This document shows positions 6,868 through 17,518 of a stretch of 64,000 nucleotides of DNA, one piece after another; within the stretch, counting starts at the first letter, position 1; every line of letters starts with the position of its first letter. Below the pieces are notes generated by a model, which was not told the DNA's origin, made no database searches, and saw only the letters and a list, made by a program, of their open reading frames with translations. Position numbers and translations under genes: made by a program. Location of the stretch: positions 124,001 through 188,000 of the forward strand of contig NZ_CP173677.1 in the NCBI RefSeq assembly GCF_045055315.1, in the 5' to 3' direction. This stretch comes from Brachymonas wangyanguii. Its GTDB lineage: Bacteria; Pseudomonadota; Gammaproteobacteria; Burkholderiales; Burkholderiaceae_C.

Positions 6868-8166
6868 ATGGGCGCCACAGCCATTCCCATGTCCATGTCC
6901 CGATTCCGTTCCCTCCGCTGCCAGGCCGCCCTGATTGCAGCGGCCAGCCTGTTTGCCGCCAGCGGCACCGTCATCGCCCAGACCGCCCCGGCAGCTGCCA
7001 CCGCCTCTGCTGCGGCCAGCCAGCCCGCCCTGCCAGCTTCTGCCGCTACCGCGGTGGGTGCCACCCAGGGCTTTCCGGTGCCACCCGAAATCGCCGCGCG
7101 CAGCTACATGCTGATCGATATCAGCGCCGGCAACCAGGTGCTGGCCGCCAAGGACATGGACGTACCGATGGAGCCGGCCTCGCTGACCAAGCTGATGACC
7201 GCTTACATCGTGTTCGACGCGCTGCGCAACAAGCAGATCACGCTCGACCAGACCTTTGGCGTCAGCCAGAAGGCCTGGAAGATGCCCGGTTCGCGCATGT
7301 TCATCGAGCCTAGCATGCAGGTCCGCGTGGAAGACCTGATCAAGGGCATGATCGTGCAGTCCGGCAACGATGCCACCATGGCCCTGGCCGAAGGCCTGGC
7401 CGGCAGCGAGGAAGCCTTTGTGCAGAAAATGAACGATGCGGCCCGCACGCTCGGCATGAACAACACCGGCTACCGCAACGCCGAGGGCCTCACGGCCGAA
7501 GGCCACACCACCACCGCGCGTGACATGGCGATCCTGTCCACGCGTCTGCTGAACGACTTTCCGGAATACGTGCACTACTACGCCATCAAGCAGTACAGCT
7601 ATCCCGGCACGCCCGAATCCAACGCCAACAACCGCAACAGCCTGCTGTTCCGTGATCCCACCGTGGACGGCCTGAAGACCGGCCACACCAATGCGGCCGG
7701 CTACAACCTGATCGCCACCGCCAAGCGTGACTTCCCCAACATGCCCGAAGGCCGCCGCATCCTGGCCATCGTGTTCGGCACTGCCAGCGAAGCGGCCCGC
7801 GCCAACGAGACGCAGAAGCTGCTGAACTGGGGCTACACCGCCTTCGAGGGCATCCAGCTGTTCGGTGCCGAACAGGCGGCGGTGCAGGCGCGCATCTGGA
7901 AGGGCGAGCAGAGCGAAGTCGGACTTGGTCGTCACGAGGCGATTGCCGTTGCCGTACCGACTGGCCGCGCCGGCGAGCTGAGCACCCAGGTCGAACGCCC
8001 CGATCCGCTGCTGGCGCCAGTCGCCAAGGACCAGCAGGTCGGCACGCTGCAGGTGAAGCTGGGCGATCAGGTACTCGCCACGCGTCCGCTGCTGGCGCTG
8101 CAGGCGGTCAACGAAGCCGGCTTCTTCCGTCGCCTCTGGGACACCATCATGCTGTGGTTCAAGTAA
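6868..8166 (+). CDS. dacA: D-alanyl-D-alanine carboxypeptidase (PBP5/6 type)
   Basis: 432 residues. It removes the terminal D-alanine from peptidoglycan pentapeptides in the periplasm. The serine-transferase motifs are all present: SLTK (S105, K108), SGN (165-167) and KTG (270-272). A signal peptide with cleavage near VIAQ is followed by an Ala-rich linker. The C-terminal PBP5-type domain ends in FFRRLWDTIMLWFK, an amphipathic membrane anchor as in PBP5. The start is uncertain: ATGs at 6868, 6889 and 6895 are all in frame and none has a convincing ribosome site. Confidence 0.93.
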   Translation: MGATAIPMSMSRFRSLRCQAALIAAASLFAASGTVIAQTAPAAATASAAASQPALPASAATAVGATQGFPVPPEIAARSYMLIDISAGNQVLAAKDMDVPMEPASLTKLMTAYIVFDALRNKQITLDQTFGVSQKAWKMPGSRMFIEPSMQVRVEDLIKGMIVQSGNDATMALAEGLAGSEEAFVQKMNDAARTLGMNNTGYRNAEGLTAEGHTTTARDMAILSTRLLNDFPEYVHYYAIKQYSYPGTPESNANNRNSLLFRDPTVDGLKTGHTNAAGYNLIATAKRDFPNMPEGRRILAIVFGTASEAARANETQKLLNWGYTAFEGIQLFGAEQAAVQARIWKGEQSEVGLGRHEAIAVAVPTGRAGELSTQVERPDPLLAPVAKDQQVGTLQVKLGDQVLATRPLLALQAVNEAGFFRRLWDTIMLWFK

Positions 8167-8187
8167 GCCGCAGTGTTGTTTTCCAGC

Positions 8188-8216
8188 CAGAACGCCCCGC
8201 CAGCCGGGGCGTTCTG
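8188..8216 (+). terminator. Hairpin terminator after dacA
   Basis: A perfect 12-bp stem (8188-8199 with 8205-8216, loop CCAGC) lies 22 bases past the dacA stop. It has no T-run, so it may need Rho or act in both directions. Confidence 0.65.
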
Positions 8217-8239
8217 CTGTCTGCGCCAGACAAAAGGGC

Positions 8240-8269
8240 TTGCCAAGACAACAACATGCAGGCTAAACT
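8240..8269 (+). promoter_or_regulatory. Promoter of the str operon (rpsL)
   Basis: -35 TTGCCA (8240-8245) and -10 TAAACT (8264-8269), 18-bp spacing. The predicted start near 8276 gives a leader of about 110 nt before the GTG of rpsL at 8389. Confidence 0.55.
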
Positions 8270-8388
8270 GTCAGGCTCCGCGGAATATTGCCGGGGTCAT
8301 ACCCTGTGCGTCCGCCGGAGAATTCACGTTCATCAACCCGTAATTCGTTCACGTTTAGGGAATTACACATCCTGAGAGGGAGGCATCA

Positions 8389-8766
8389 GTGCCAACTATC
8401 AACCAGCTCGTGCGTCAAGGACGTACGGTCGAAGTCGTCAAATCCAAGAGCCCTGCGATGGAGAACTGCCCGCAGCGCCGTGGCGTGTGCACCCGCGTGT
8501 ACACCACCACTCCCAAGAAGCCCAACTCCGCCATGCGTAAGGTTGCCAAGGTGCGCCTGACCAATGGTTTCGAGGTCATCTCCTACATCGGTGGTGAAGG
8601 TCACAACCTGCAGGAACACAGCGTGGTGCTGGTTCGCGGCGGTCGTGTGAAAGACCTTCCCGGTGTGCGTTACCACATCGTCCGCGGTTCCCTGGACCTG
8701 CAGGGCGTGAAGGACCGCAAGCAGTCCCGTTCCAAGTACGGTGCCAAGCGTCCCAAGAAGGCCTGA
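8389..8766 (+). CDS. rpsL: 30S ribosomal protein S12
   Basis: 125 residues, starting with GTG at 8389 behind the ribosome site GAGGGAGG. S12 sits at the decoding centre. Lysines at positions 43 (TTPKKPNS) and 88 (GGRVKDLPGV) are the wild-type residues whose substitution gives streptomycin resistance in other bacteria, so the sequence looks streptomycin-sensitive at this locus. It is the first gene of the str operon (rpsL-rpsG-fusA-tuf). Confidence 0.99.
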   Translation: MPTINQLVRQGRTVEVVKSKSPAMENCPQRRGVCTRVYTTTPKKPNSAMRKVAKVRLTNGFEVISYIGGEGHNLQEHSVVLVRGGRVKDLPGVRYHIVRGSLDLQGVKDRKQSRSKYGAKRPKKA

Positions 8767-8881
8767 TAGGTTTTCGTCATTCGGTGCTTGTGCGGCCAGG
8801 CAGGCTGCAGCAGGCGTAGTGACCCGGAAAGCGTGCCAACCGTTTTTTCGTGCATGCGGGTCGAGTAAGTGGGTGTCCTGA

Positions 8882-8910
8882 TGGCACTCGCGGTACCTGA
8901 AATGGTGCCA
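8882..8910 (+). promoter_or_regulatory. Stem-loop in the rpsL-rpsG intercistronic region
   Basis: TGGCAC (8882-8887) pairs with GTGCCA (8905-8910) in the unusually long 166-bp rpsL-rpsG gap. In E. coli the corresponding gap carries the S7 autoregulatory binding site. Whether this element binds S7 is inference. Confidence 0.3.
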
Positions 8911-8932
8911 ACTGAAGCAAGAGGTTAAGAAA

Positions 8933-9403
8933 ATGCCACGTCGTCGTGAAGTCCCTAAACGTGAAATCCTGCCGGATCCCAAGTTCGGTAGCGTAGAGCT
9001 GTCCAAATTCATGAACGTGATCATGGAAGGCGGCAAGAAGGCGGTTGCCGAGCGCATCATCTACGGCGCTCTGGAACAGATGGAAAAGAAGGCCGGCAAG
9101 GATCCGCTGGAGCTGTTCAACACCGCCATCAACAACGTCAAGCCCATGGTGGAAGTGAAATCCCGCCGCGTGGGTGGTGCCAACTACCAGGTGCCGGTCG
9201 AAGTGCGCCCGGTGCGTCGTCTGGCCCTGTCGATGCGCTGGATCAAGGACGCCGCCCGCAAGCGTGGCGAGAAGTCCATGGCCGCACGTCTGGCCAACGA
9301 AATGCTGGAAGCCTGCGAAGGCCGCGGTGGCGCCATGAAGCGTCGTGACGAAGTGCACCGCATGGCCGAAGCCAACAAGGCCTTCTCGCACTTCCGCTTC
9401 TAA
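8933..9403 (+). CDS. rpsG: 30S ribosomal protein S7
   Basis: 156 residues, standard length. It starts MPRRREVPKREILPDPKFG and contains VGGANYQVPVEVRP, both characteristic. S7 nucleates folding of the 3' domain of 16S rRNA and is the expected translational repressor of the str operon. The ribosome site AAGAGG lies about 9 bases upstream. Confidence 0.99.
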   Translation: MPRRREVPKREILPDPKFGSVELSKFMNVIMEGGKKAVAERIIYGALEQMEKKAGKDPLELFNTAINNVKPMVEVKSRRVGGANYQVPVEVRPVRRLALSMRWIKDAARKRGEKSMAARLANEMLEACEGRGGAMKRRDEVHRMAEANKAFSHFRF

Positions 9404-9549
9404 TCGGATTTTCGTCCGGAAGACGATCCAGGAACAGGGCTTCGGCGGCATGGCTGCCGCAAGCCCTGTGCTGCATCATGGGATCGTCATGCCGCCGTAC
9501 GGCGGTTCTAGTAAAATATCTTTTTCTCAAGTACATCCAAAGGTTCATC

Positions 9550-11652
9550 ATGGCCCGCAAGACTCCTATCGAGCGCTACCGCAACATCGGTATTTCTGCG
9601 CACATTGACGCCGGCAAGACCACCACGTCCGAGCGTATCCTGTTCTACACCGGTGTGACCCACAAGCTGGGTGAAGTGCACGATGGCGCTGCTACTACCG
9701 ACTGGATGGAGCAGGAGCAGGAGCGTGGCATCACGATTACCTCCTCTGCCGTGACCTGCTTCTGGAAGGGCATGGACCTGTCTCGCCCCGAACACCGCAT
9801 CAACATCATCGACACTCCTGGCCACGTGGACTTCACCATCGAGGTGGAGCGTTCCATGCGCGTGCTGGACGGTGCCGTGATGGTCTACTGTGCCGTGGGT
9901 GGCGTGCAGCCGCAGTCCGAAACCGTGTGGCGTCAGGCCAACAAGCACAAGGTGCCGCGTCTGGCCTTCGTGAACAAGATGGACCGTACTGGTGCCAACT
10001 TCTTCAAGGTCGTGGACCAGATGAAGCTGCGCCTGAAGGCCAACCCGGTGCCGATCGTGATTCCCGTTGGTGCCGAAGACGGCTTCAAGGGCGTGATCGA
10101 CCTGATCAAGATGAAGGGCATCCTGTGGGACGAGGCTTCCCAGGGCATGAAGTTCGAGTACATCGACATCCCTGCTGAGCTGGAAGATACCGCCAAGGAA
10201 TGGCGCGAAAAGATGGTCGAGTCCGCAGCGGAAGCCACTGAAGAGCTGATGAACAAGTACCTGGAAGAAGGTGACCTGTCCGAAGAAGACATCATCGAAG
10301 GTCTGCGCCAGCGTACCATCGCTACCGAAATCCAGCCGATGCTGTGCGGTTCCGCGTTCAAGAACAAGGGTGTGCAGCGCATGCTGGACGCCGTGCTGGA
10401 CCTGCTGCCCTCTCCGAAGGACATCCCCCCGGTTGCCGGCACTGACGAAGACGAGAACCCCGTCACGCGTGAAGCCGACGACAACGAGAAGTTCTCTGCC
10501 CTGGCATTCAAGCTGATGACCGACCCGTTCGTCGGCCAGCTGACCTTTGTGCGCGTCTACTCCGGCGTGCTGAACAAGGGTGACACGGTGCTGAACTCCA
10601 CCAAGGGCAAGAAAGAGCGTATCGGCCGTATCGTGCAGATGCACGCCAACGAGCGCCAGGAAATCGAAGAGATCCGCGCCGGCGACATCGCTGCCTGCGT
10701 GGGCCTGAAGGAAGTCACCACCGGTGAAACCCTGTGTGACCTGGCTGCCCCGGTGATCCTGGAACGCATGGTGTTCCCCGAGCCCGTGATTGCCCAGGCC
10801 GTCGAGCCCAAGACCAAGGCTGACCAGGAAAAGATGGGTATCGCCCTGTCCCGCCTGGCTGCAGAAGACCCGTCCTTCCGCGTCCGTACCGACGAGGAAT
10901 CCGGTCAGACCATCATCGCCGGCATGGGCGAGCTGCACCTCGAGATTATCGTGGACCGCATGAAGCGCGAGTTCAACGTGGAAGCCAACGTGGGCAAGCC
11001 GCAAGTGGCCTACCGCGAGACCATCCGCAAGCAGGTCACCGATGTGGACGGCAAGTTCGTGCGTCAGTCCGGTGGTAAGGGCCAGTACGGTCACGTCGTG
11101 TTCCGCGTCGAGCCGAACGAAACCGGCAAGGGCTTCGAGTTCCTGGACGAGATCAAGGGCGGTGTGGTTCCGCGTGAATACATCCCGGCCGTGCAGAAGG
11201 GTGTGGAAGAAGCCCTGAACGCCGGCGTACTGGCTGGCTACCCGGTGGTCGACGTGAAGGTCGCCCTGACCTTCGGTTCCTACCACGATGTGGACTCGTC
11301 CGAGCAGGCGTTCAAGATGGCCGCCATCTTCGGCTTCAAGGAAGCGTGCAAGAAGGCCAACCCGGTGATCCTGGAGCCCATGATGGCCGTGGAAGTCGAG
11401 ACTCCCGAAGACTACGCCGGTACCGTGATGGGTGACCTGTCCTCCAAGCGCGGTATGGTCCAGGGCATGGACGACATGGTGGGCGGCGGCAAGGCGATCA
11501 AGGCCGAGGTTCCGCTGTCCGAGATGTTCGGCTACGCCACCGCACTGCGTTCCATGACGCAGGGTCGCGCCAGCTACACGATGGAATTCAAGCACTACGC
11601 TGAAGCGCCGCGTAACGTGTCCGAAGCGATCATCGCTGCACGTTCCAAGTAA
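9550..11652 (+). CDS. fusA: Elongation factor G
   Basis: 700 residues. The GTPase drives ribosomal translocation. The start at 9550 (MARKTPIERYRNIGISAHIDAG, quoted in part) matches the family; the frame is open to 9478 but has no supporting ribosome site. G-domain motifs are AHIDAGKTT (P-loop), the switch region RGITI, DTPGHVDF and NKMDR. Domains II to V follow, ending in a Lys after IIAARSK. It lies third in the str operon. Confidence 0.99.
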   Translation: MARKTPIERYRNIGISAHIDAGKTTTSERILFYTGVTHKLGEVHDGAATTDWMEQEQERGITITSSAVTCFWKGMDLSRPEHRINIIDTPGHVDFTIEVERSMRVLDGAVMVYCAVGGVQPQSETVWRQANKHKVPRLAFVNKMDRTGANFFKVVDQMKLRLKANPVPIVIPVGAEDGFKGVIDLIKMKGILWDEASQGMKFEYIDIPAELEDTAKEWREKMVESAAEATEELMNKYLEEGDLSEEDIIEGLRQRTIATEIQPMLCGSAFKNKGVQRMLDAVLDLLPSPKDIPPVAGTDEDENPVTREADDNEKFSALAFKLMTDPFVGQLTFVRVYSGVLNKGDTVLNSTKGKKERIGRIVQMHANERQEIEEIRAGDIAACVGLKEVTTGETLCDLAAPVILERMVFPEPVIAQAVEPKTKADQEKMGIALSRLAAEDPSFRVRTDEESGQTIIAGMGELHLEIIVDRMKREFNVEANVGKPQVAYRETIRKQVTDVDGKFVRQSGGKGQYGHVVFRVEPNETGKGFEFLDEIKGGVVPREYIPAVQKGVEEALNAGVLAGYPVVDVKVALTFGSYHDVDSSEQAFKMAAIFGFKEACKKANPVILEPMMAVEVETPEDYAGTVMGDLSSKRGMVQGMDDMVGGGKAIKAEVPLSEMFGYATALRSMTQGRASYTMEFKHYAEAPRNVSEAIIAARSK

Positions 11653-11659
11653 GTACAGT

Positions 11660-11766
11660 GCCCGGCTGCCTGCAGCCGGGCTTCCGTTTGTCTGTGATGC
11701 TGCACCTCCGGCTGCCCGTGGCCGGAGATCCCGTGACAGCATGCAGACGTAAAACCAGGTCACGGG
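11660..11766 (+). promoter_or_regulatory. Structured fusA-tuf intergenic region (three stem-loops)
   Basis: Three good inverted repeats fill the 144-bp gap: GCCCGGCTG/CAGCCGGGC (11660-11668 with 11673-11681), CTCCGGC/GCCGGAG (11706-11712 with 11721-11727), and CCCGTGAC/GTCACGGG (11730-11737 with 11759-11766). The first could be a weak terminator. No clear promoter was seen, so tuf may be partly attenuated read-through or have an unrecognised promoter. Confidence 0.45.
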
Positions 11767-11796
11767 CAAAGCTCATTTATTGAAAGGAAGCCAATC

Positions 11797-12987
<1,191 letters not shown>

Positions 12988-13000
12988 GGAGCATTCATAC

Positions 13001-13312
13001 ATGTCCAAGCAAAAGATCCGCATCCGCCTGAAGGCTTTCGATTACAAGCTGATCGACCAGTCCGCTGCCGAGATCGTCGATACCGCCAAGCGTACCGGCG
13101 CCATCGTCAAGGGTCCGGTGCCGCTGCCGACACGCATGAAGCGTTTCGACATCCTGCGTTCGCCCCACGTGAACAAGAGCAGCCGTGACCAGCTGGAGAT
13201 CCGCACCCACCAGCGCCTGATGGACATTGTCGACCCGACCGACAAGACCGTTGACGCGCTGATGAAGCTGGACCTGCCGGCAGGCGTGGACGTAGAGATC
13301 AAGCTGCAGTAA
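13001..13312 (+). CDS. rpsJ: 30S ribosomal protein S10 (NusE)
   Basis: 103 residues, starting MSKQKIRIRLKAFDYKLIDQ. It works in the 30S head and as the NusE antitermination factor. It starts 13 bp after the tuf stop with an AAGGAG ribosome site, so it is transcribed with tuf rather than heading the ribosomal block downstream. A terminator and a promoter separate it from rplC. Confidence 0.99.
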   Translation: MSKQKIRIRLKAFDYKLIDQSAAEIVDTAKRTGAIVKGPVPLPTRMKRFDILRSPHVNKSSRDQLEIRTHQRLMDIVDPTDKTVDALMKLDLPAGVDVEIKLQ

Positions 13313-13354
13313 TGCCTTGACTTGCTGGACTGCCCTGCGGGGCAGAACGGCTTG

Positions 13355-13384
13355 CGGCCGGGGAGCAACATCCCCGGCCGTTTT
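13355..13384 (+). terminator. Intrinsic terminator between rpsJ and rplC
   Basis: A perfect 10-bp GC-rich stem (13355-13364 with 13371-13380), loop GCAACA, and four T residues. It lies 42 bases after the rpsJ stop and should end, or attenuate, the str-tuf-rpsJ transcript. Confidence 0.75.
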
Positions 13385-13396
13385 CATTGCAGGCTA

Positions 13397-13425
13397 TTGC
13401 ACAATTTTTTGGCGCAGTCTACAAT
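13397..13425 (+). promoter_or_regulatory. Promoter of the rplC-rpsQ ribosomal operon
   Basis: -35 TTGCAC (13397-13402) and -10 TACAAT (13420-13425) with the ideal 17-bp spacing. The start would be near 13432, leaving a leader of about 130 nt before rplC. Confidence 0.75.
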
Positions 13426-13443
13426 GCAAGGCTTCGTGCACTT

Positions 13444-13470
13444 TTGCGCGCATGTTTTTTTCGTGCGCAA
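13444..13470 (+). promoter_or_regulatory. Leader stem-loop upstream of rplC
   Basis: TTGCGCGC (13444-13451) pairs with GTGCGCAA (13463-13470; one G-T pair) around a T-rich loop, inside the untranslated leader of the rplC transcript. In E. coli the S10-operon leader binds ribosomal protein L4 (encoded here by rplD). A comparable role is only inferred. Confidence 0.4.
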
Positions 13471-13561
13471 TCCAGGTGTGCGGGGTTTTATTAACAGTCT
13501 TTCACGCAACAACGTGGCTGGCCAATTGCAGTCGGTCATGGTGAAAGTTACGGAGAAAACA

Positions 13562-14236
13562 ATGAGTCTGAGCAAACACATGGGTTTGCTGGGCCGCAAG
13601 GTGGGCATGATGCGTGTCTTCACCGACGACGGGGAATCCATCCCTGTCACGGTGGTTGACGTGTCTGACAACCGCGTGACCCAGGTCAAGACCGAAGCCA
13701 ATGACGGCTACGTGGCCCTGCAGGTCACGTATGGCAAGCGCCGCGCCTCGCGCGTCACCAAGCCGCAAGCCGGCCATCTGGCAAAAGCTGGCGTCGAAGC
13801 CGGCGAGGTCGTTCGTGAATTCCGCGTGACTGAAGAAACCGCTGGCAAGTACGCCGCCGGTACTGCCCTGCCTGTGACCGAGCTGTTCAGCGTCGGCCAG
13901 AAGGTGGACGTGCAGGGTACTTCGATCGGTAAGGGCTACGCTGGTACCATCAAGCGCCACAACTTCAGTTCCCAGCGTGCTTCGCACGGTAACAGCCGTT
14001 CGCACCGTGTGCCCGGCTCCATCTCCATGGCACAAGACCCCGGTCGCGTGTTCCCCGGCAAGAAGATGACCGGCCACATGGGCGATGAAACCGTCACCAC
14101 GCAAAATCTGTCCGTCGTGCGTATCGACGAAGCTCGTCAGCTGCTGCTGATCAAGGGTGCCATTCCTGGTGCCAAGGGTGGCTTCGTGTCCGTGCGTCCG
14201 GCCGTGAAGGCTAAAGCAGCCGAAGGAGCCAACTGA
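13562..14236 (+). CDS. rplC: 50S ribosomal protein L3
   Basis: 224 residues from the ATG at 13562, which has the ribosome site ACGGAG 7 bases upstream; the frame is open further upstream but without support. Family motifs are LLGRKVGMMRVFTDDG, GTIKRHNFSSQRASHGNSRS (quoted in part) and QDPGRVFPGKKMTGHMG, the last containing the conserved glutamine that is methylated by PrmB in E. coli. It is the first gene behind the promoter at 13397-13425, and its stop overlaps the rplD start by one base. Confidence 0.98.
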   Translation: MSLSKHMGLLGRKVGMMRVFTDDGESIPVTVVDVSDNRVTQVKTEANDGYVALQVTYGKRRASRVTKPQAGHLAKAGVEAGEVVREFRVTEETAGKYAAGTALPVTELFSVGQKVDVQGTSIGKGYAGTIKRHNFSSQRASHGNSRSHRVPGSISMAQDPGRVFPGKKMTGHMGDETVTTQNLSVVRIDEARQLLLIKGAIPGAKGGFVSVRPAVKAKAAEGAN

Positions 14237-14856
14237 TGCAAATCGAACTCCTGAATGAACAAGGTCAGTCCGCAGCCGCCGTGGACGTGAACGAGACCGT
14301 CTTCGGCCGCGATTACAACGAAACGCTGGTGCACCAGATGGTGGTGGCCTATCAGGCCAATGCCCGCCAGGGTACGCGTCAGCAGAAGAACCGCGAAACC
14401 GTCAAGCACTCTACCAAGAAGCCGTTCCGTCAGAAGGGCACTGGTAACGCACGTGCCGGTATGACGTCTTCCCCGATCTGGCGTGGAGGCGGTCGCGCTT
14501 TCCCGAATACGCCTGAAGAAAACTTCAGCCAGAAGATCAACAAGAAGATGTACCGCGTGGGCATGTCCGTGATCCTGTCGCAGCTGGTGCGCGACGGTCG
14601 CCTGTCCGTGGTGGACAACCTGACGGTTGATACTCCCAAGACCAAGGCCCTGGCTTCCAAGTTCAAGGCCATGAATCTGGACTCCGTGCTGGTGATCACC
14701 GAGAACGTCGATGAGAACCTGTACCTGGCTTCCCGCAACCTCGGCCACGTGCTGGTTGTCGAGCCGCGTTATGTCGATCCCCTGTCCCTGGTCTACTACA
14801 AGAAAGTCCTGGTGACCAAGGCTGCACTCGACAAGCTGCAGGAGATGTTCGCATGA
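14236..14856 (+). CDS. rplD: 50S ribosomal protein L4
   Basis: 206 residues. It contains the conserved TRQQKNRETVKHSTKKPFRQ loop region (GTRQQKNRETV, KPFRQKGTGNARAG) that lines the exit tunnel and is a site of macrolide-resistance changes in other species. In E. coli L4 is also the autoregulator of the S10 operon. The start overlaps the rplC stop (TGATG-type overlap), and the stop overlaps the rplW start. Confidence 0.98.
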   Translation: MQIELLNEQGQSAAAVDVNETVFGRDYNETLVHQMVVAYQANARQGTRQQKNRETVKHSTKKPFRQKGTGNARAGMTSSPIWRGGGRAFPNTPEENFSQKINKKMYRVGMSVILSQLVRDGRLSVVDNLTVDTPKTKALASKFKAMNLDSVLVITENVDENLYLASRNLGHVLVVEPRYVDPLSLVYYKKVLVTKAALDKLQEMFA

Positions 14857-15167
14857 GCACGCAGAAATTTGACGAAGGCCGTCTGATGGCCGTTCTGGTG
14901 GCTCCCGTTGTGTCCGAAAAGGCCACCATGGTTGCCGAAAAATCCAATGTCGTTACCTTCAAGGTGCTGCAGGACGCTAGCAAGCCCGAGATCAAGGCCG
15001 CTGTTGAACTGCTGTTCAACGTGGAAGTGACCGGCGTGTCCGTAGTCAACACCAAGGGCAAGGTCAAGCGCTTCGGCCGTAGCATCGGTCGCCGCAACAA
15101 CGTGCGCAAGGCCTATGTGTCCCTCAAGGAAGGTGCCGAGCTGAACCTGTCTGGGGAGGCTGCTTAA
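14853..15167 (+). CDS. rplW: 50S ribosomal protein L23
   Basis: 104 residues. L23 sits at the tunnel exit and docks trigger factor and SRP. The family pattern VAPVVSEKATMVAEKSNVVTF (first 20 quoted: VAPVVSEKATMVAEKSNVVT) and KGKVKRFGRSIGRR are clear. It overlaps rplD by 4 bases (ATGA). Confidence 0.98.
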   Translation: MSTQKFDEGRLMAVLVAPVVSEKATMVAEKSNVVTFKVLQDASKPEIKAAVELLFNVEVTGVSVVNTKGKVKRFGRSIGRRNNVRKAYVSLKEGAELNLSGEAA

Positions 15168-15169
15168 TC

Positions 15170-15997
15170 ATGGCTGTTATCCAAATCAAACCGACCTCCT
15201 CTGGTCGCCGTCACGCCATCAAGGTGTCCCGTGACCACCTGCACAAGGGTGCCGGTTACGCTCCCCTGCTGGAACCCCAGTTCCAGAAGGCCGGCCGTAA
15301 CCACAATGGTCACATCACCGTGCGCCACAAAGGCGGCGGTCATCGTCACCACTACCGTGTGGTCGACTTCGTGCGCGCTGACAAGGACGGCATCCCCGCC
15401 AAGGTCGAGCGTATCGAATACGATCCGAACCGTACCGCGCACATCGCGCTGGTGTGCTACGCCGACGGCGAGCGCCGCTACCACATCGCTCCGCGCCACC
15501 TGGAAGTGGGCGCCAGCATCGTGAGCGGCTCTGAAGCGCCGATCCGCGTGGGCAATACCCTGCCGATCCGCAACATCCCGGTCGGTTCCACCATCCACTG
15601 CATCGAGCTGAAGGCAGGCAAGGGCGCGCAGATTGCACGCTCCGCTGGTACTTCCGCTACCCTGCTGGCCCGCGAAGGCGTGTACGCCCAGGTGCGTCTG
15701 CGCTCCGGTGAAGTCCGCCGCATCCACATCGAATGCCGCGCCACCATCGGTGAAGTCGCCAACGAAGAGCACAGCCTGCGCCAACTGGGCAAGGCCGGTG
15801 CCAAGCGCTGGCTGGGTATCCGCCCGACCGTACGCGGCGTTGCCATGAACCCGATCGACCACCCGCATGGTGGTGGTGAAGGTCGTACCGGTACCGGTAT
15901 GGCGCCTGTCGATCCGTGGGGCAACCTGACCAAGGGCTACCGTACTCGTAACAACAAGCGCACGCAGTCCATGATTGTGTCGCGTCGCAAGAAATAA
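15170..15997 (+). CDS. rplB: 50S ribosomal protein L2
   Basis: 275 residues, standard length. It contains the conserved GGGHRHHYRVVDF and the C-terminal NPIDHPHGGGEGRTG segment with the histidine important for peptidyl transfer. It begins 2 bases after the rplW stop. Confidence 0.99.
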   Translation: MAVIQIKPTSSGRRHAIKVSRDHLHKGAGYAPLLEPQFQKAGRNHNGHITVRHKGGGHRHHYRVVDFVRADKDGIPAKVERIEYDPNRTAHIALVCYADGERRYHIAPRHLEVGASIVSGSEAPIRVGNTLPIRNIPVGSTIHCIELKAGKGAQIARSAGTSATLLAREGVYAQVRLRSGEVRRIHIECRATIGEVANEEHSLRQLGKAGAKRWLGIRPTVRGVAMNPIDHPHGGGEGRTGTGMAPVDPWGNLTKGYRTRNNKRTQSMIVSRRKK

Positions 15998-16007
15998 GGG
16001 GTAGACA

Positions 16008-16283
16008 ATGGCTCGTTCTCTCAAAAAGGGTCCATTCGTAGACCATCACCTGATGGCCAAGGTTGAAAAGGCCGTCGAAACCCATGACAAGAAGCCGGTG
16101 AAGACCTGGTCGCGTCGCTCCATGATCCTGCCCGAGTTCATCGGTCTGACGATCGCCGTGCACAACGGCAAGCAGCACGTGCCGGTTTACGTGACTGACC
16201 AGATGGTTGGTCACAAGCTGGGTGAATTTGCCCTGACCCGTACCTACAAGGGTCACGCGGCAGACAAGAAAGCGAAGAGATAA
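16008..16283 (+). CDS. rpsS: 30S ribosomal protein S19
   Basis: 91 residues: MARSLKKGPFVDHHLM at the N-terminus and GHKLGEFALTRTYKGHAADK at the C-terminus. It forms a complex with S13 in the 30S head. It lies 10 bp after rplB, with a GGGG-type ribosome site. Confidence 0.98.
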   Translation: MARSLKKGPFVDHHLMAKVEKAVETHDKKPVKTWSRRSMILPEFIGLTIAVHNGKQHVPVYVTDQMVGHKLGEFALTRTYKGHAADKKAKR

Positions 16284-16292
16284 GGAAAGACC

Positions 16293-16622
16293 ATGGAAAC
16301 ACGTGCAATTGTTCGTGGCGTCCGTCTGTCGGTCGATAAAGGCCGTCTGGTCGCCGACATGATTCGTGGCAAGAAAGTGGATCAGGCCCTGCAGATCCTG
16401 ACGTTCACGCAGAAGAAAGCTGCCGTGATCATCAAGAAGGCCCTGGAGTCCGCCATTGCCAACGCCGAGCACAACGACGGTGCCGATATCGACGATCTGA
16501 AGGTCAAGACCATCTACGTCGAACAAGGCCCGACGCTCAAGCGCTTCACCGCCCGCGCCAAAGGCCGCGGTAACCGTATCAGCAAGCCCACGTGCCACGT
16601 GTACGTGACGGTTGGCAACTGA
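16293..16622 (+). CDS. rplV: 50S ribosomal protein L22
   Basis: 109 residues. The N-terminus METRAIVRGVRLSVDKGRLV and the C-terminal beta-hairpin region (PTLKRFTARAKGRGNRISKP) match the family. The hairpin reaches into the exit tunnel near the macrolide site. It lies 9 bp after rpsS. Confidence 0.98.
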   Translation: METRAIVRGVRLSVDKGRLVADMIRGKKVDQALQILTFTQKKAAVIIKKALESAIANAEHNDGADIDDLKVKTIYVEQGPTLKRFTARAKGRGNRISKPTCHVYVTVGN

Positions 16623-16634
16623 AAGGTGTAAGCA

Positions 16635-17489
<855 letters not shown>

Positions 17490-17518
17490 TCCTGTTCGGC
17501 TGACCTAGGAGAAGAATC

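Noticed and set aside
9508..11769. 753-codon minus-strand frame opposite fusA
   Set aside because: His/Leu-rich antisense shadow of a highly expressed gene, no ribosome site.
13322..13561. Upstream extension of rplC
   Set aside because: It would cover the terminator, promoter and leader; L3 starts at 13562 with a ribosome site.
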